Notes: generated by a model from the sequence alone, not told the origin. A DNA stretch of 49,916 nt from Desulfobacteraceae bacterium (GCA_011390755.1 JAABRU010000034.1:1-49916), one strand, 5' to 3'; positions 1 to 8,643 are shown, counted from the stretch's first letter. Program-made: numbers and translations.

Positions 1-190
1 ACGGAAACCGGGTATAACATCTGTATCTCCCTTTTTATGTTTTTATTTCGGAGAGAATACTTATCAGAACGGATTTCGACTGACAACTCAATATATTGTT
101 TTCCTACTTTTTAGGAATGCGCCCTATAAAATCATATCCGATTTCACCCCCCTGTTTTCCTTTTGTATATTTTTTGTCAAGTCTTTTTTG

Positions 191-237
191 ACCCAATATA
201 TAGCTTTTTATAGTTGACAGCTAACAATATGTTGGGG
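191..237 (+). promoter_or_regulatory. Candidate tandem NrdR boxes upstream of nrdD
   Basis: Two AT-centred 16-mers lie at 191-206 and 222-237. The first matches the NrdR-box consensus (ACACTATATATAGTGT-like) at about 13 of 16 positions and the second at about 11. Their starts are 31 bp apart, the three-helical-turn spacing known for NrdR operators in front of ribonucleotide reductase genes. A TTGACA (214-219) lies between and partly over the boxes, but its -10 region near 237-242 is poor. The next gene is nrdD, an expected target. The assignment rests on pattern and spacing only. Confidence 0.45.
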
Positions 238-292
238 TAAATGGAGACTCCGAGACAAAACCGTTTCCGGTATTTTTCTGCAGATTGCATAT

Positions 293-436
293 CAATGTCA
301 TTGACGTAAGACTCCCCTCCCTGAGGGAGGGGCAGGGGGAGGGTGAAAAGGGTCTTTCATTACAGTCCCCTGCTGCCCCCTCCCCTGACTCCTCCCACCG
401 GGGAAGGGGAATACTCTGCTTACATCAATGACATTG
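293..436. mobile_element. Miniature inverted-repeat element, family E, copy 1
   Basis: This is a 144-bp non-coding element with 18-bp terminal inverted repeats, CAATGTCATTGACGTAAG at the left and the same with one mismatch at the right. It is flanked by an exact 10-bp direct repeat, GATTGCATAT, at 283-292 and 437-446, the expected scar of transposition. The core is a GC-rich palindrome of CCCTCCC/GGGAGGG runs that also occurs in copies at 16436 and 5031. It sits between the candidate NrdR boxes and nrdD, so it lengthens the nrdD leader. The rest of 1-652 shows no gene. Confidence 0.85.
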
Positions 437-652
437 GATTGCATATGAAAAAAACGGAACGGAATTTCGATTTCTGATTCTTAATGATTATGACAGTTTT
501 TCAAAAAATGAAGATGATTTCCGGAAAGGCGTTTGGCAGTATCGCCGACTTTCCGTCTGCGGCCCCTTCATATCCGGTAAATTTACAGCCGGAAATCATT
601 CGGGGAGCCCGGTTTCCGGAAAACTGTCCTTCCTGATGCAGAGGTGAAAGCA

Positions 653-2737
653 GTGTTTGAAAAAATAAAAAAACGGGACGGAAGAATTGTTGAATTTGAT
701 TCTTCCAAAATTACCGCCGCCATTCAGAAGGCAGGCAGGGCAACGGGTGAATTCGGAGAAAGGGAGGCCAGAAAAATGACCCTGCGGGTGCTGACCCTTG
801 CCCATGAAATGCGTTTCGGCGCAACACCGGAAGTGGAAGAAATTCAGGATGTTGTGGAAAGGGTTCTGCTGGATTCCCCCTTTTCCATCACGGCCAAAGC
901 CTATATTCTGTACCGGGAGCAGCACAATCAGCTCCGGCAGATGACCGCGGACGCCAATCTGGATCTGGTCGAGCATTATATCCGGAAGCTGGATTGGAAA
1001 GTAAAAGAAAACAGCAACATGTGCTATTCTCTCCAGGGCCTGAACAACTACATCTCTTCAGATGTCACTTCCGAATACTGGCTGAACCGGATTTATCCGC
1101 CGGAAATCCGGGACGCGCACAAAAACGGGGATATACATATCCATGATCTGAATCTTCTTTCCGTATACTGTGTGGGATGGGATCTGAAGGATCTGCTCCG
1201 CCAGGGATTCCGCGGGGTGGCCGGAAAAGTGGAAAGCGCACCGCCCAAGCATTTCCGCTCGGCACTGGGGCAGATTGTCAATTTTTTTTATACCCTGCAG
1301 GGAGAGGCCGCGGGCGCGCAGGCCATTTCCAATTTTGATACCCTGCTGGCCCCCTTTGTCCGCTTTGACGAACTGGATTACAGGGAAGTCAAACAGGCCA
1401 TTCAGGAATTTGTTTTCAATATCAATATTCCCACCCGGGTGGGGTTCCAGACCCCTTTTACCAATATTACCATGGATCTCTGTGTGCCCTCCACCCTGAA
1501 AGACCATCCGGTGATTATCGGCGGCCGGGATATGGATATCACTTATGAAGATTTTCAGGCAGAAATGGATATCATCAACGAGGCCTTTGCCGAGATCATG
1601 ATGGAAGGGGATGCACGGGGGCGGGTTTTCACCTTTCCCATTCCCACTTACAATATCACACCGGATTTTGACTGGGAAAATCCCAACCTGGAAAAAGTAT
1701 GGAAAATGACCGGGAAATACGGCATTCCCTATTTTTCCAATTTTGTCAATTCGGACATGTCCCCCGAAGATGCCCGTTCCATGTGCTGCCGTCTCCGCCT
1801 GGATAACCGGGAACTGATGAAACGCGGGGGCGGACTTTTCGGGGCCAATCCCTTAACGGGTTCCATCGGTGTTGTCACCGTAAATCTGCCCCGCATCGGT
1901 TATCTGAGCAAAAACGAGGCGGATTTTCTGGAACGCCTGAAAGAACGGGTGCTTCTTGCCAAAGCCAGCCTGCGGATGAAAAGGAAAGTGCTGGAAAAGT
2001 TTACGGAAAAAAATCTTTACCCCTATTCCCGGTTTTATCTGAGAGAAGTGAAAAGCGGTACGGGAACCTATTGGAAAAATCATTTTTCCACCATCGGCAT
2101 TATCGGCATGAATGAAGCCTGCCTGAATTTTATGGGAGAAGATATCGGCAGTCCGGCAGGGCAGAAATTTGCACTGAAGGTTATGGATTATATGCGGAAA
2201 CTGATTTCCGGGCTGCAGGAAGATACCGGCGATATGTTCAATCTGGAGGCCACGCCCGCGGAAGGAACCAGCTACCGCCTTGCCATGCTGGACAAAAGGC
2301 GTTTTCCGGATATCATCTGCGCCAATGACTGCGAAAGTTCCGAAGAAGCCTATTATACCAACTCAACCCAGCTGCCGGTCAATTATACCGATGATATATT
2401 TGAAACCCTGAGTCTGCAGGATGAGCTGCAAAGCAAATATACGGGCGGGACTGTTTTGCATATTTATCTGGGAGAACAGATTACAGACATCGGGACCGTA
2501 AAAAATGTCATACGGAAAATATCGGAAAATTACCGTCTGCCCTATTTTACCCTTACCCCCACATTCAGTGTCTGCCCTTTTCACGGCTATCTGAACGGTC
2601 AGCAGCCCTCCTGCCCCATCTGCCGGGCGGATACGGAAATCTATTCCCGCGTGGTCGGCTATCTCAGACCGGTCAGACAGTGGAATACCGGAAAACAGCT
2701 GGAATTTGAAAAACGCAAGGTTTTTCAGGTGGCATAA
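653..2737 (+). CDS. nrdD: Anaerobic ribonucleoside-triphosphate reductase
   Basis: NrdD is a glycyl-radical enzyme that reduces ribonucleoside triphosphates to deoxy forms without oxygen. The protein (about 694 aa, normal length) opens with an ATP-cone domain (KRDGRIVEFDSSKI). It has the finger-loop region GGGLFGANPLTGSIG, a C-terminal zinc site with CPFHGY and CPIC, and the glycyl-radical motif RVVGYLRPVRQWN, with the radical glycine about 25 residues from the end. I chose GTG 653 because GAGGTGA at 641-647 is well placed as ribosome binding site. GTG 644 is an in-frame alternative. No nrdG activase gene is adjacent, so it must be elsewhere. A terminator follows at 2744. Expression is likely under NrdR. 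Confidence 0.96.
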   Translation: MFEKIKKRDGRIVEFDSSKITAAIQKAGRATGEFGEREARKMTLRVLTLAHEMRFGATPEVEEIQDVVERVLLDSPFSITAKAYILYREQHNQLRQMTADANLDLVEHYIRKLDWKVKENSNMCYSLQGLNNYISSDVTSEYWLNRIYPPEIRDAHKNGDIHIHDLNLLSVYCVGWDLKDLLRQGFRGVAGKVESAPPKHFRSALGQIVNFFYTLQGEAAGAQAISNFDTLLAPFVRFDELDYREVKQAIQEFVFNINIPTRVGFQTPFTNITMDLCVPSTLKDHPVIIGGRDMDITYEDFQAEMDIINEAFAEIMMEGDARGRVFTFPIPTYNITPDFDWENPNLEKVWKMTGKYGIPYFSNFVNSDMSPEDARSMCCRLRLDNRELMKRGGGLFGANPLTGSIGVVTVNLPRIGYLSKNEADFLERLKERVLLAKASLRMKRKVLEKFTEKNLYPYSRFYLREVKSGTGTYWKNHFSTIGIIGMNEACLNFMGEDIGSPAGQKFALKVMDYMRKLISGLQEDTGDMFNLEATPAEGTSYRLAMLDKRRFPDIICANDCESSEEAYYTNSTQLPVNYTDDIFETLSLQDELQSKYTGGTVLHIYLGEQITDIGTVKNVIRKISENYRLPYFTLTPTFSVCPFHGYLNGQQPSCPICRADTEIYSRVVGYLRPVRQWNTGKQLEFEKRKVFQVA

Positions 2738-2743
2738 ACAAAG

Positions 2744-2771
2744 GCCCGGAAATATACATTCCGGGCTTTTT
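2744..2771 (+). terminator. Rho-independent terminator of nrdD
   Basis: A 7-bp perfect stem (GCCCGGA 2744-2750 with TCCGGGC 2760-2766) and a 9-nt loop are followed by five T. The stem starts seven bases after the nrdD stop codon. Confidence 0.85.
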
Positions 2772-2840
2772 GGTACCGAATCGGTCAGGATCATCCGGAA
2801 GGTTCCCACCGAATAAACAGAAACATATTCAGGAGAAGTG

Positions 2841-3608
2841 ATGAAAAAAACAGTTTTGTTTGCGCTGATGATTTTTTTTATGCTGGCCCCCGGCGGGTTT
2901 TCCGCTGAAATAAAAATCAGAGTATCGGAGGGAAACACCTACCCGCCTTTTTTTATGCAGGATGAAAATGGAAAGTGGAGCGGATTGTCCATTGAACTGG
3001 CAGAGGTTTTACTGAAAGAAACAGGGGATACACCGAATTATCAACCCTTACCTTTTGCGCGGGCACTTGACTATATGAAAGAAGGTAAAATTGATATCAT
3101 GCTGAACCTGAGTGTTACGGAAGAGCGGAAGGGCTTTATGAATTTTATCGGTCCCCAGCTGGATGAAACCATCGTTCTGGTTGTCCGGAAAGATTCGGAT
3201 TTCAAAATCGAATCCCTGGATGATCTGAAAAAACTGCCGAAAGCCCTCGGTGTCGAACGGGGAAGACTGGGGGGAAAAACCTTTGAAGAAAAACGGGCGG
3301 GAGATAAAGAATTCAGAAAAAAACTGCGGGAAGTGACCGAAGTGGATTCCAATGAAAAATTATTGGAAGCCGGACGTATCAGTGCTTTTCTCGGTTACGG
3401 CTACAATACATTTTATCAGATCAAAAGCAACCCGCTGTACAAAAATTTCAAAGTGCATCCCTTTATCATCAACCGGGATTGGGTATATTTCGCATTTTCC
3501 AAAAAATCCGTGTCCCCGGAAATGCTTCAGAAATATCAGAAAGCCTTTGACCGGGCAAAAGAAAAGGGGCTGTTTGAGGCGGTGCGCCAGCGTTATCTTC
3601 TTCAATAA
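2841..3608 (+). CDS. Periplasmic solute-binding protein, family 3-like
   Basis: This is an SBP_bac_3-type periplasmic binding protein of about 255 aa. It begins with a signal peptide (MKKTVLFALMIFFMLAPGGFSA, cleaved near residues 22-23). The mature part shows the family pattern: YPPFFMQDENGKWSGLSIELAE at the start, a DIMLNLSVTEERK segment and a C-terminal FDRAKEKGLF stretch. ATG 2841 is preferred over GTG 2838 because AGGAG at 2831-2835 is better spaced for it. No ABC permease or ATPase follows. A chemoreceptor-like gene starts 12 bp downstream instead, so the protein may feed a sensory rather than a transport function. Ligand unknown; polar amino acids are typical for the family. Confidence 0.85.
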   Translation: MKKTVLFALMIFFMLAPGGFSAEIKIRVSEGNTYPPFFMQDENGKWSGLSIELAEVLLKETGDTPNYQPLPFARALDYMKEGKIDIMLNLSVTEERKGFMNFIGPQLDETIVLVVRKDSDFKIESLDDLKKLPKALGVERGRLGGKTFEEKRAGDKEFRKKLREVTEVDSNEKLLEAGRISAFLGYGYNTFYQIKSNPLYKNFKVHPFIINRDWVYFAFSKKSVSPEMLQKYQKAFDRAKEKGLFEAVRQRYLLQ

Positions 3609-3620
3609 AAAGAAACCGTC

Positions 3621-5006
3621 ATGAACCGATTCCCGATACATTTCCGCAGTGCAGGAATTCAGGTCAAACTGAATCTGATACTGCTTGCAACACTGACAGC
3701 AGTACTGGGCATTTTTTTTCTTTTCTATTATGCCAAAACCAAAGCCGGCATGGAAACAGAATTCCGGCATCAGGCTGCTTTCTTTGCAGAAAATCTGTCC
3801 GCAGGCATAGAAATGCCGCTGTGGGAAATGCGGTATTCCATTGTGGAAAAAATTATTGATTCGGCAATGCTTGAAAAACAGATCATTGCTGTTTTTGTAA
3901 AAAACGGAGACAGTATTCTGGTCGGCAAAACAAGAGACAAAAACCGGAATACTGTCAAAACCGGCAAAGAGGTATCCGGCAGTTATTATCGGGAAAGCAA
4001 GGATGTTGTTACAGATAATAATGAAAACCTGGGTACTGTGGAAATCCTGCTGACGCGGGAATTTATGCAGAAAGAACTGGATCATTCGATAGTCACCTTG
4101 TTTGCAACGGGCATTATTGCCAATGCCTGCCTGTTTCTGATCATGTCTTTGAGCATAAAAAAATGGATCATCTTTCCTGTTCGCCACATCATCAGCGGAA
4201 TCATCCGGGGGACAGAGCAGATATTTTATTCCTCCGGCCAGGTTGCTTCCGCCAGTCAGTCTCTTGCAGAAAGAAATGCGGAACAGGCCGCAGCAGGCGG
4301 GGAAATATCTGCAAATCTGGAAGAAACCGCCCGTGTTGTCAGGCAGAATGCAGAACATGCCATGCAGACAGACGCATTTATGAAAGCTCTGGTAAATACC
4401 ATTGATAAAGCCCTCGGTTCCATGAACAGTCTGAAAGATTCAATGGAAAACATCAGCAGTGCCGGGGAAGAAACATCCGGACTGGTAAAAACAATTGACG
4501 AAATCGCATTCCGGACAAACCTTCTGGCGCTGAATGCCGCCATCGAGGCTGCCGGAGCCGGGGACTCCGGGGGCGGATTTGCGGTTGTTGCGGATGAAGT
4601 GAGAAATCTGGCCATGCAGTCTGCCGGAACTGCCCGGAATGCAGGGGAACTGATTGAGGATTCTTTGCAAAAAATACAGAAACACGCTGAAATTCTGGCA
4701 GAAACCGCTGAGGATTTCATGGAAACCGCCGATTCTGTTCACAAAGTGGAAAAACGGATTCTCCGCATTGCCGAAAACTCCGAAGACCATGCCATGCGGA
4801 TAATACAACTGGACAGTGCCCTGAAAGAAATGGATAAAATAACCCAGAGCAATGCGGCATCCGCAGAGCAGACAGCTTCTGCTTCCGAAGAAATGAAAGC
4901 ACAGATCGGAAAAATAAAAAAGCATGTCGGCACTCTGGCGGCACTGATAAGAAAAAATACTGCTACTGCCGTACACGGAAAGCAGAAACAGACCCCGGAT
5001 TTCTGA
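3621..5006 (+). CDS. Methyl-accepting chemotaxis protein-like receptor
   Basis: This is a 461-aa membrane chemoreceptor. One transmembrane segment lies at about residues 15-36 (LNLILLATLTAVLGIFFLFY) and another at about 157-176, enclosing a small periplasmic domain of about 120 aa. The cytoplasmic hairpin tip is clear at about residues 293-330 (EIAFRTNLLALNAAIEAAGA, then GGGFAVVADEVRNLA), which is the CheA/CheW contact region. A full HAMP domain is not evident. After a FPVRHI HAMP-like start the chain goes almost directly into the signalling coiled coil. No CheR tether is visible. The preceding binding protein is 12 bp away, so the two are probably co-transcribed and may sense together. Confidence 0.88.
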   Translation: MNRFPIHFRSAGIQVKLNLILLATLTAVLGIFFLFYYAKTKAGMETEFRHQAAFFAENLSAGIEMPLWEMRYSIVEKIIDSAMLEKQIIAVFVKNGDSILVGKTRDKNRNTVKTGKEVSGSYYRESKDVVTDNNENLGTVEILLTREFMQKELDHSIVTLFATGIIANACLFLIMSLSIKKWIIFPVRHIISGIIRGTEQIFYSSGQVASASQSLAERNAEQAAAGGEISANLEETARVVRQNAEHAMQTDAFMKALVNTIDKALGSMNSLKDSMENISSAGEETSGLVKTIDEIAFRTNLLALNAAIEAAGAGDSGGGFAVVADEVRNLAMQSAGTARNAGELIEDSLQKIQKHAEILAETAEDFMETADSVHKVEKRILRIAENSEDHAMRIIQLDSALKEMDKITQSNAASAEQTASASEEMKAQIGKIKKHVGTLAALIRKNTATAVHGKQKQTPDF

Positions 5007-5010
5007 TACG

Positions 5011-5306
5011 CAGCAGATCGAAAAATTTCCGGTGGTGGGTCAAATCCGTTGATCCGAATATTCCCCTTCCCCGGTGGAAGGGGGGGGGGCAGCAGGGGAC
5101 TGTAATTAAAGCCCCTTTTCACCCTCCCCCTGCCCTCCCTCAGGGGAGGGGAGACCGTCACCAACGGATTTGACCCACTACCAAATTTCCGGATGTGTGC
5201 AGCAACTGTATTTCTGCATGGGGTGGGCGGGAGCTGCGGCAAAATACAATTTCTGCACTCCGGGACAGTCGTAAAACCGTATCCGGGGGAACTTTTCGTT
5301 CTGCGG
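5011..5306. mobile_element. Miniature element, family J, copy 1 (split by a family G element)
   Basis: The left end CAGCAGATCG (5011) and a degenerate right end near 5306 enclose sequence that aligns with the reverse complement of the copy at 35629-35773 once the insertion 5031-5182 plus one 8-bp duplication is removed. A 5-bp direct repeat, ATACG, flanks it (5006-5010, 5307-5311). The insert therefore arrived later than this element. Confidence 0.65.
5031..5182. mobile_element. Miniature inverted-repeat element, family G, copy 1
   Basis: This is a 152-bp element with 21-bp terminal inverted repeats beginning GGTRGTGGGTCAAATCC, one mismatch between the ends. It is flanked by an exact 8-bp duplication, AAATTTCC (5023-5030 and 5183-5190). 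Its core is the same GC-rich CCCTCCC/GGGAGGG palindrome found inside family E copies at 293 and 16436, although the ends and duplication length differ. Confidence 0.85.
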
Positions 5307-5313
5307 ATACGGC

Positions 5314-6399
5314 CTATGCAAAGGGCAGCGGCAGCTGCACAAATTTTTCGGCAATTCCGGATTCCCCCGGAAAATTGGAAATGCCAAGCCCCAGCAGACG
5401 CACTTTTTTCTTTCCGGCCCCGGTACACTTCAGCAGATTTTTGGCATATGACATCATTTTTTCTTTTTCCGAAAAAGGCGATGCACAGGTAATACTGCGG
5501 GTAACCGTTTGGAAATCGGCATATTTGACTTTCAGGGTCAGGGTATATCCGCGCAGATGGTGCTGCTGCGCCAGTGCCGTGATTTTTTCTGCAAGTTCAT
5601 CCAGTATTTCCAGCATAAGGGAAATATCATCAGTATCTTCCGCCAGTGTGCTTTCTTTTCCCAGGGATTTGCGTATTCTTTCCGGATTGACCGGACGTTC
5701 ATCCAGACCGTGGGCAATGTCATGAAAATAATTTCCCGCCTTACCGAAAAAACGGATCAGATCCGCTTTCGGGTATTTTTTCAAATCCGCGCCCCGGTAA
5801 ATTCCCAGACGGCACATCTTTTTTTCTGTGGCTTTTCCCACACCGAAAAATTTGCGGATGGGCAGTCGATCCATACATGCATCGGCATCTTCCGGCCGGA
5901 TGACGGTAATGCCGTCGGGTTTGTTTATATCCGAAGCGGTTTTGGCCAGGAATTTATTAAAAGATACCCCGGCAGAGGCCGTCAGACCGGTTTTCCGGCG
6001 GATTTTTTCCCGGATGGCCTGGGCAATCCGGGTGGCTGAGGGGCAGGCTTTTTTATTTACAGTCACATCCAAAAAAGCCTCATCCAGTGAAAGAGGCTCC
6101 ACCAGATCGCTGTACTGATAAAATATTTCCCGTATCTGCGCGGATACAGCCCGGTACACTTCAAATCTCGGGCGGAGGAATACCGCATGGGGACAGCGGC
6201 GGAATGCGGTTTTCCCCGGCATGGCCGAGTGAATTCCGAATCTCCTGGCCTCATAGGAACAGGCCGCAACAACCCCCCGTTTGCGGGGATCCCCGCCCAC
6301 AATTACGGGTTTTCCCCGCAGTTCCGGCCGATCCCGCTGCTCTACCGAAGCATAAAATGCGTCCATATCAATATGGATAATTTTTCGTTCCTGCTTCAT
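5314..6399 (-). CDS. dinB: DNA polymerase IV (Y-family)
   Basis: DinB is an error-prone translesion DNA polymerase. The 361-aa form starting at ATG 6399 begins MKQERKIIHIDMDAFYASVE, which fits the family N-terminus. The longer reading frame to 6486 adds 29 residues unlike DinB. Catalytic acidic residues are visible in DMDAFYASVE and SLDEAFLDV. A helix-hairpin-helix follows (FFGVGKATEKKMCRLGI), then the little-finger domain. The last residues QLPLPF form a beta-clamp-binding motif. It is a single gene, opposite in direction to its neighbours. No LexA-type operator was identified. Confidence 0.95.
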   Translation of the reverse strand: MKQERKIIHIDMDAFYASVEQRDRPELRGKPVIVGGDPRKRGVVAACSYEARRFGIHSAMPGKTAFRRCPHAVFLRPRFEVYRAVSAQIREIFYQYSDLVEPLSLDEAFLDVTVNKKACPSATRIAQAIREKIRRKTGLTASAGVSFNKFLAKTASDINKPDGITVIRPEDADACMDRLPIRKFFGVGKATEKKMCRLGIYRGADLKKYPKADLIRFFGKAGNYFHDIAHGLDERPVNPERIRKSLGKESTLAEDTDDISLMLEILDELAEKITALAQQHHLRGYTLTLKVKYADFQTVTRSITCASPFSEKEKMMSYAKNLLKCTGAGKKKVRLLGLGISNFPGESGIAEKFVQLPLPFA

Positions 6400-6650
6400 A
6401 CAGAAATAGTGTTTTTCCGGTTTCAGTGTAATTTCCCATGCATCATACATTTTCTGCAAACATATGATGCTCCTGCAAAAAGTCAAAAAAATCAGTTCCT
6501 TCTGCGAAAGCCGGAGTCTGTCACTGACTGAAAAATCCGGATTCCGACTTTCACCGCAATGACAGAAAACCTGAAATTCTGATTTTTTACAGATTCATCA
6601 GAACTTGACAACAGATATTTACTGCTTTAATTAACCTATCAGCAAAAATC

Positions 6651-6765
6651 GGGGATGGTTCAAATCCGTTGATCTGTCATTCAGGGAACAGAAGTTCTGT
6701 GTTCTCGGTGAAAACGCTGTGCCTCTGCTGTGCTGATAAAAAATCAACCGGTCTGATCCGCTGCC
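6651..6765. mobile_element. Miniature element, family G, degenerate copy
   Basis: The ends GGGGATGGTTCAAATCCGTT (left) and the reverse complement GGCAGCGGATCAGACCGGTT (right) match the family G terminal repeat. Inside, the stretch TCATTCAGGGAACAGAA is shared with the left part of the large copy at 41042. Flanking 8-mers are only partly alike, so the duplication has decayed. It ends 31 bp before the TPR gene and therefore lies in that gene's promoter or leader region. Confidence 0.6.
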
Positions 6766-6796
6766 AAAAACTGAAAACAAAGGAAATGAGATAATT

Positions 6797-7438
6797 ATGA
6801 TGAATCAACAGTATGACAAACCGAAAGATGCGGAAGAATATATTGCGCGTCAGAGAAAAATTCTTGCAAACAATCCGGACTGCGGAACCACACGCTATAA
6901 TCTGGCAGTGGGTCTGCTGGCGGTGAAAAAATATGATGAGGCAGAAAAAGAACTGCTGGCGACTCTGGAAAACAGTCCCGGTCTGGCCGAGGCCTATGTG
7001 CAGCTCGGCGGCCTCTGTCTGCGGCGCGGGGATATGGACGGCTGTCTGGCATATAACAAACAGGCCGTAAAAGCCAAACCCGGATTTTCTGAAGGATACG
7101 GCAATATCGGTTTTGTGCATCTGCAGCGGGGCGAAGTGGAAGAGGCCATCAAAAATCTGGAACGGGCCACCGCCTTTAATTTCCGTTATATACAGGCTTT
7201 TGCCACACTGGGAAGTGCCTACCTCATGAACGGAATGCCGGATAAAAGCATTGAAAACAGCCTGAAGGCATTGGAGCTGGCTCCGGATTTCCCTGTGGCC
7301 CACAATAATCTGGCCCTGGCCTATCTGGAAAAAGGAGAATATGCCAAAGCCGCAGAACACTGTGACAGGGCACTGGAACTGGGATATGAAGTCGCTCCCC
7401 AAATCCTGGATGAGATTGATTTGCACCGTGAAAAATAA
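6797..7438 (+). CDS. TPR-repeat protein upstream of dsrAB
   Basis: This soluble 213-aa protein is made almost entirely of tetratricopeptide repeats. About five 34-residue units are visible, e.g. TRYNLAVGLLAVKKYDEAEK, AYVQLGGLCLRRGDMDGCLA, GYGNIGFVHLQRGEVEEAIK and AHNNLALAYLEKGEYAKAAE. No signal peptide or membrane segment is seen, so it is cytoplasmic. TPR domains are protein-binding scaffolds. Its 3' end overlaps the start of the next gene, so the two are translationally coupled. Being directly upstream of dsrA suggests, by inference only, a role in DsrAB assembly or in interaction with partner proteins. ATG 6797 and ATG 6800 are both possible starts. Confidence 0.85.
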   Translation: MMNQQYDKPKDAEEYIARQRKILANNPDCGTTRYNLAVGLLAVKKYDEAEKELLATLENSPGLAEAYVQLGGLCLRRGDMDGCLAYNKQAVKAKPGFSEGYGNIGFVHLQRGEVEEAIKNLERATAFNFRYIQAFATLGSAYLMNGMPDKSIENSLKALELAPDFPVAHNNLALAYLEKGEYAKAAEHCDRALELGYEVAPQILDEIDLHREK

Positions 7439-8600
7439 TTCCGGCGGTCCCTGTTTTCATTATCACCTGTATCATGAAAAAAATCCCCTCCGGGAGAAAG
7501 ATGCGCGATGGCATCATCCCCTTCCCCTGAACCGGAAGCATCTCCCGGAGAACAATTCTGTGTCTTTCGGTGATTATTTTCACGCGGTGAAATCCTTTCT
7601 GATGCAGGAAGACTGTAAAGGGCTGCGGAAGGCAATCTCCGATCTGTCCGGCCGGAATATTTCTGCCCGGGAACTGGGGGATATCCATATTTTTTTGGAA
7701 AAACACGGGGAATTTTACCATCCTGCCCGTGTAAAAAGCAGGGGACATGCCTTTGTTGTCAACGGGGCACTGTCCCCTGCCGGGAAAAAAAATATCTGCA
7801 GAGAATACATCCTCCTGGAATATCTTCAGAAATCTCTTTCCGTCTCTTTTCTCCCCAAAGTCTGGTCACTGGGCCGGGGAAAGTGTCCGGACGGGACAGC
7901 GCTCCCCATGTTTCTGGGAGAATGGTTCGGGGATTTTCACGAATTTCATATTGCTGCGGACCCGTCTCCGGCCCTTTCCGCCGGAAAAAAAAAGCAGCGG
8001 ATTTCTGTCTGGGCCCCGGAATCCCGTTATTATCTCAATCCCGCGCAGCAGGATGCACTGTACCGGCAGGTTGCCATGATACTGACGGTCTGTTATGATA
8101 CGGAATCCTTTCGTCATATCTGGCCCTGGCATCACGCGGCCGGGGATTTTGTCCTCAAACTTTCCGGGGGCAGCCCCGAGGTAAAACTGATTACGGTCCG
8201 GCAGTATGAACCCGTCATCCGCCTTGCACCGGAAGAAGCGGGGGAATCGGATCTCCTTCAGGCCCTGCTGCTGTTTCTGATCAGTCTCTCCGTACATACC
8301 CGCCTGGATCGGGTGGAAGGAACCGGAGAACTGATTTGGGCGGAAGATGCCGCCGTCCGGCCCACCCTGGAAGGTTTTTTTAAAGGACTGCGGCAGAAAA
8401 AACCGCCTTATTCAGAACCCTTCCCCTCTTTTTTTCTTGCCTTTCTCCGGCAGCTCCCCAAAGACAGCCGGGAAGAAAATGCAGCCGCAGTTGCGGCAAA
8501 CCTTCCGCCGGCTTCCCCGGAATCGGAAATTGTAAGAAAAAACTTAAAAACACATATAAAAACGCTGTTTCAGACGGTAAATGAAGGGATTGATCTGTAA
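7410..8600 (+). CDS. Uncharacterised protein between the TPR gene and dsrA
   Basis: A cytoplasmic protein of about 396 aa that I do not recognise. The open frame reaches back to 7341, deep inside the TPR gene. ATG 7410 or GTG 7428 (29- or 11-bp overlap) are more plausible coupled starts. No signal peptide or membrane span is present. The middle part (ICREYILLEYLQK, then SFLPKVW, LGEWFGDFHEFHI, then WPWHHAAGDFVLKL) vaguely resembles the N-lobe-to-hinge pattern of aminoglycoside-phosphotransferase-like kinases. I do not see a convincing catalytic HxD motif, so that is a weak guess. Position between a TPR gene and dsrAB suggests a sulfite-reduction-linked role. Confidence 0.75.
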   Translation: MRLICTVKNNSGGPCFHYHLYHEKNPLREKDARWHHPLPLNRKHLPENNSVSFGDYFHAVKSFLMQEDCKGLRKAISDLSGRNISARELGDIHIFLEKHGEFYHPARVKSRGHAFVVNGALSPAGKKNICREYILLEYLQKSLSVSFLPKVWSLGRGKCPDGTALPMFLGEWFGDFHEFHIAADPSPALSAGKKKQRISVWAPESRYYLNPAQQDALYRQVAMILTVCYDTESFRHIWPWHHAAGDFVLKLSGGSPEVKLITVRQYEPVIRLAPEEAGESDLLQALLLFLISLSVHTRLDRVEGTGELIWAEDAAVRPTLEGFFKGLRQKKPPYSEPFPSFFLAFLRQLPKDSREENAAAVAANLPPASPESEIVRKNLKTHIKTLFQTVNEGIDL

Positions 8601-8614
8601 AATATGCTTTTTTA

Positions 8615-8643
8615 TTGACAATGAGCCATTTTGAAACTATAAA
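8615..8643 (+). promoter_or_regulatory. Sigma-70-type promoter for dsrAB
   Basis: TTGACA (8615-8620), a 17-bp spacer and TATAAA (8638-8643) form a near-consensus promoter beginning 14 bp after the stop codon of the upstream gene. Transcription would start near 8650, giving a leader of about 155 nt before dsrA. The leader ends in a strong GGAGGT ribosome binding site (8794-8799), seven bases from ATG 8807. Confidence 0.75.
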
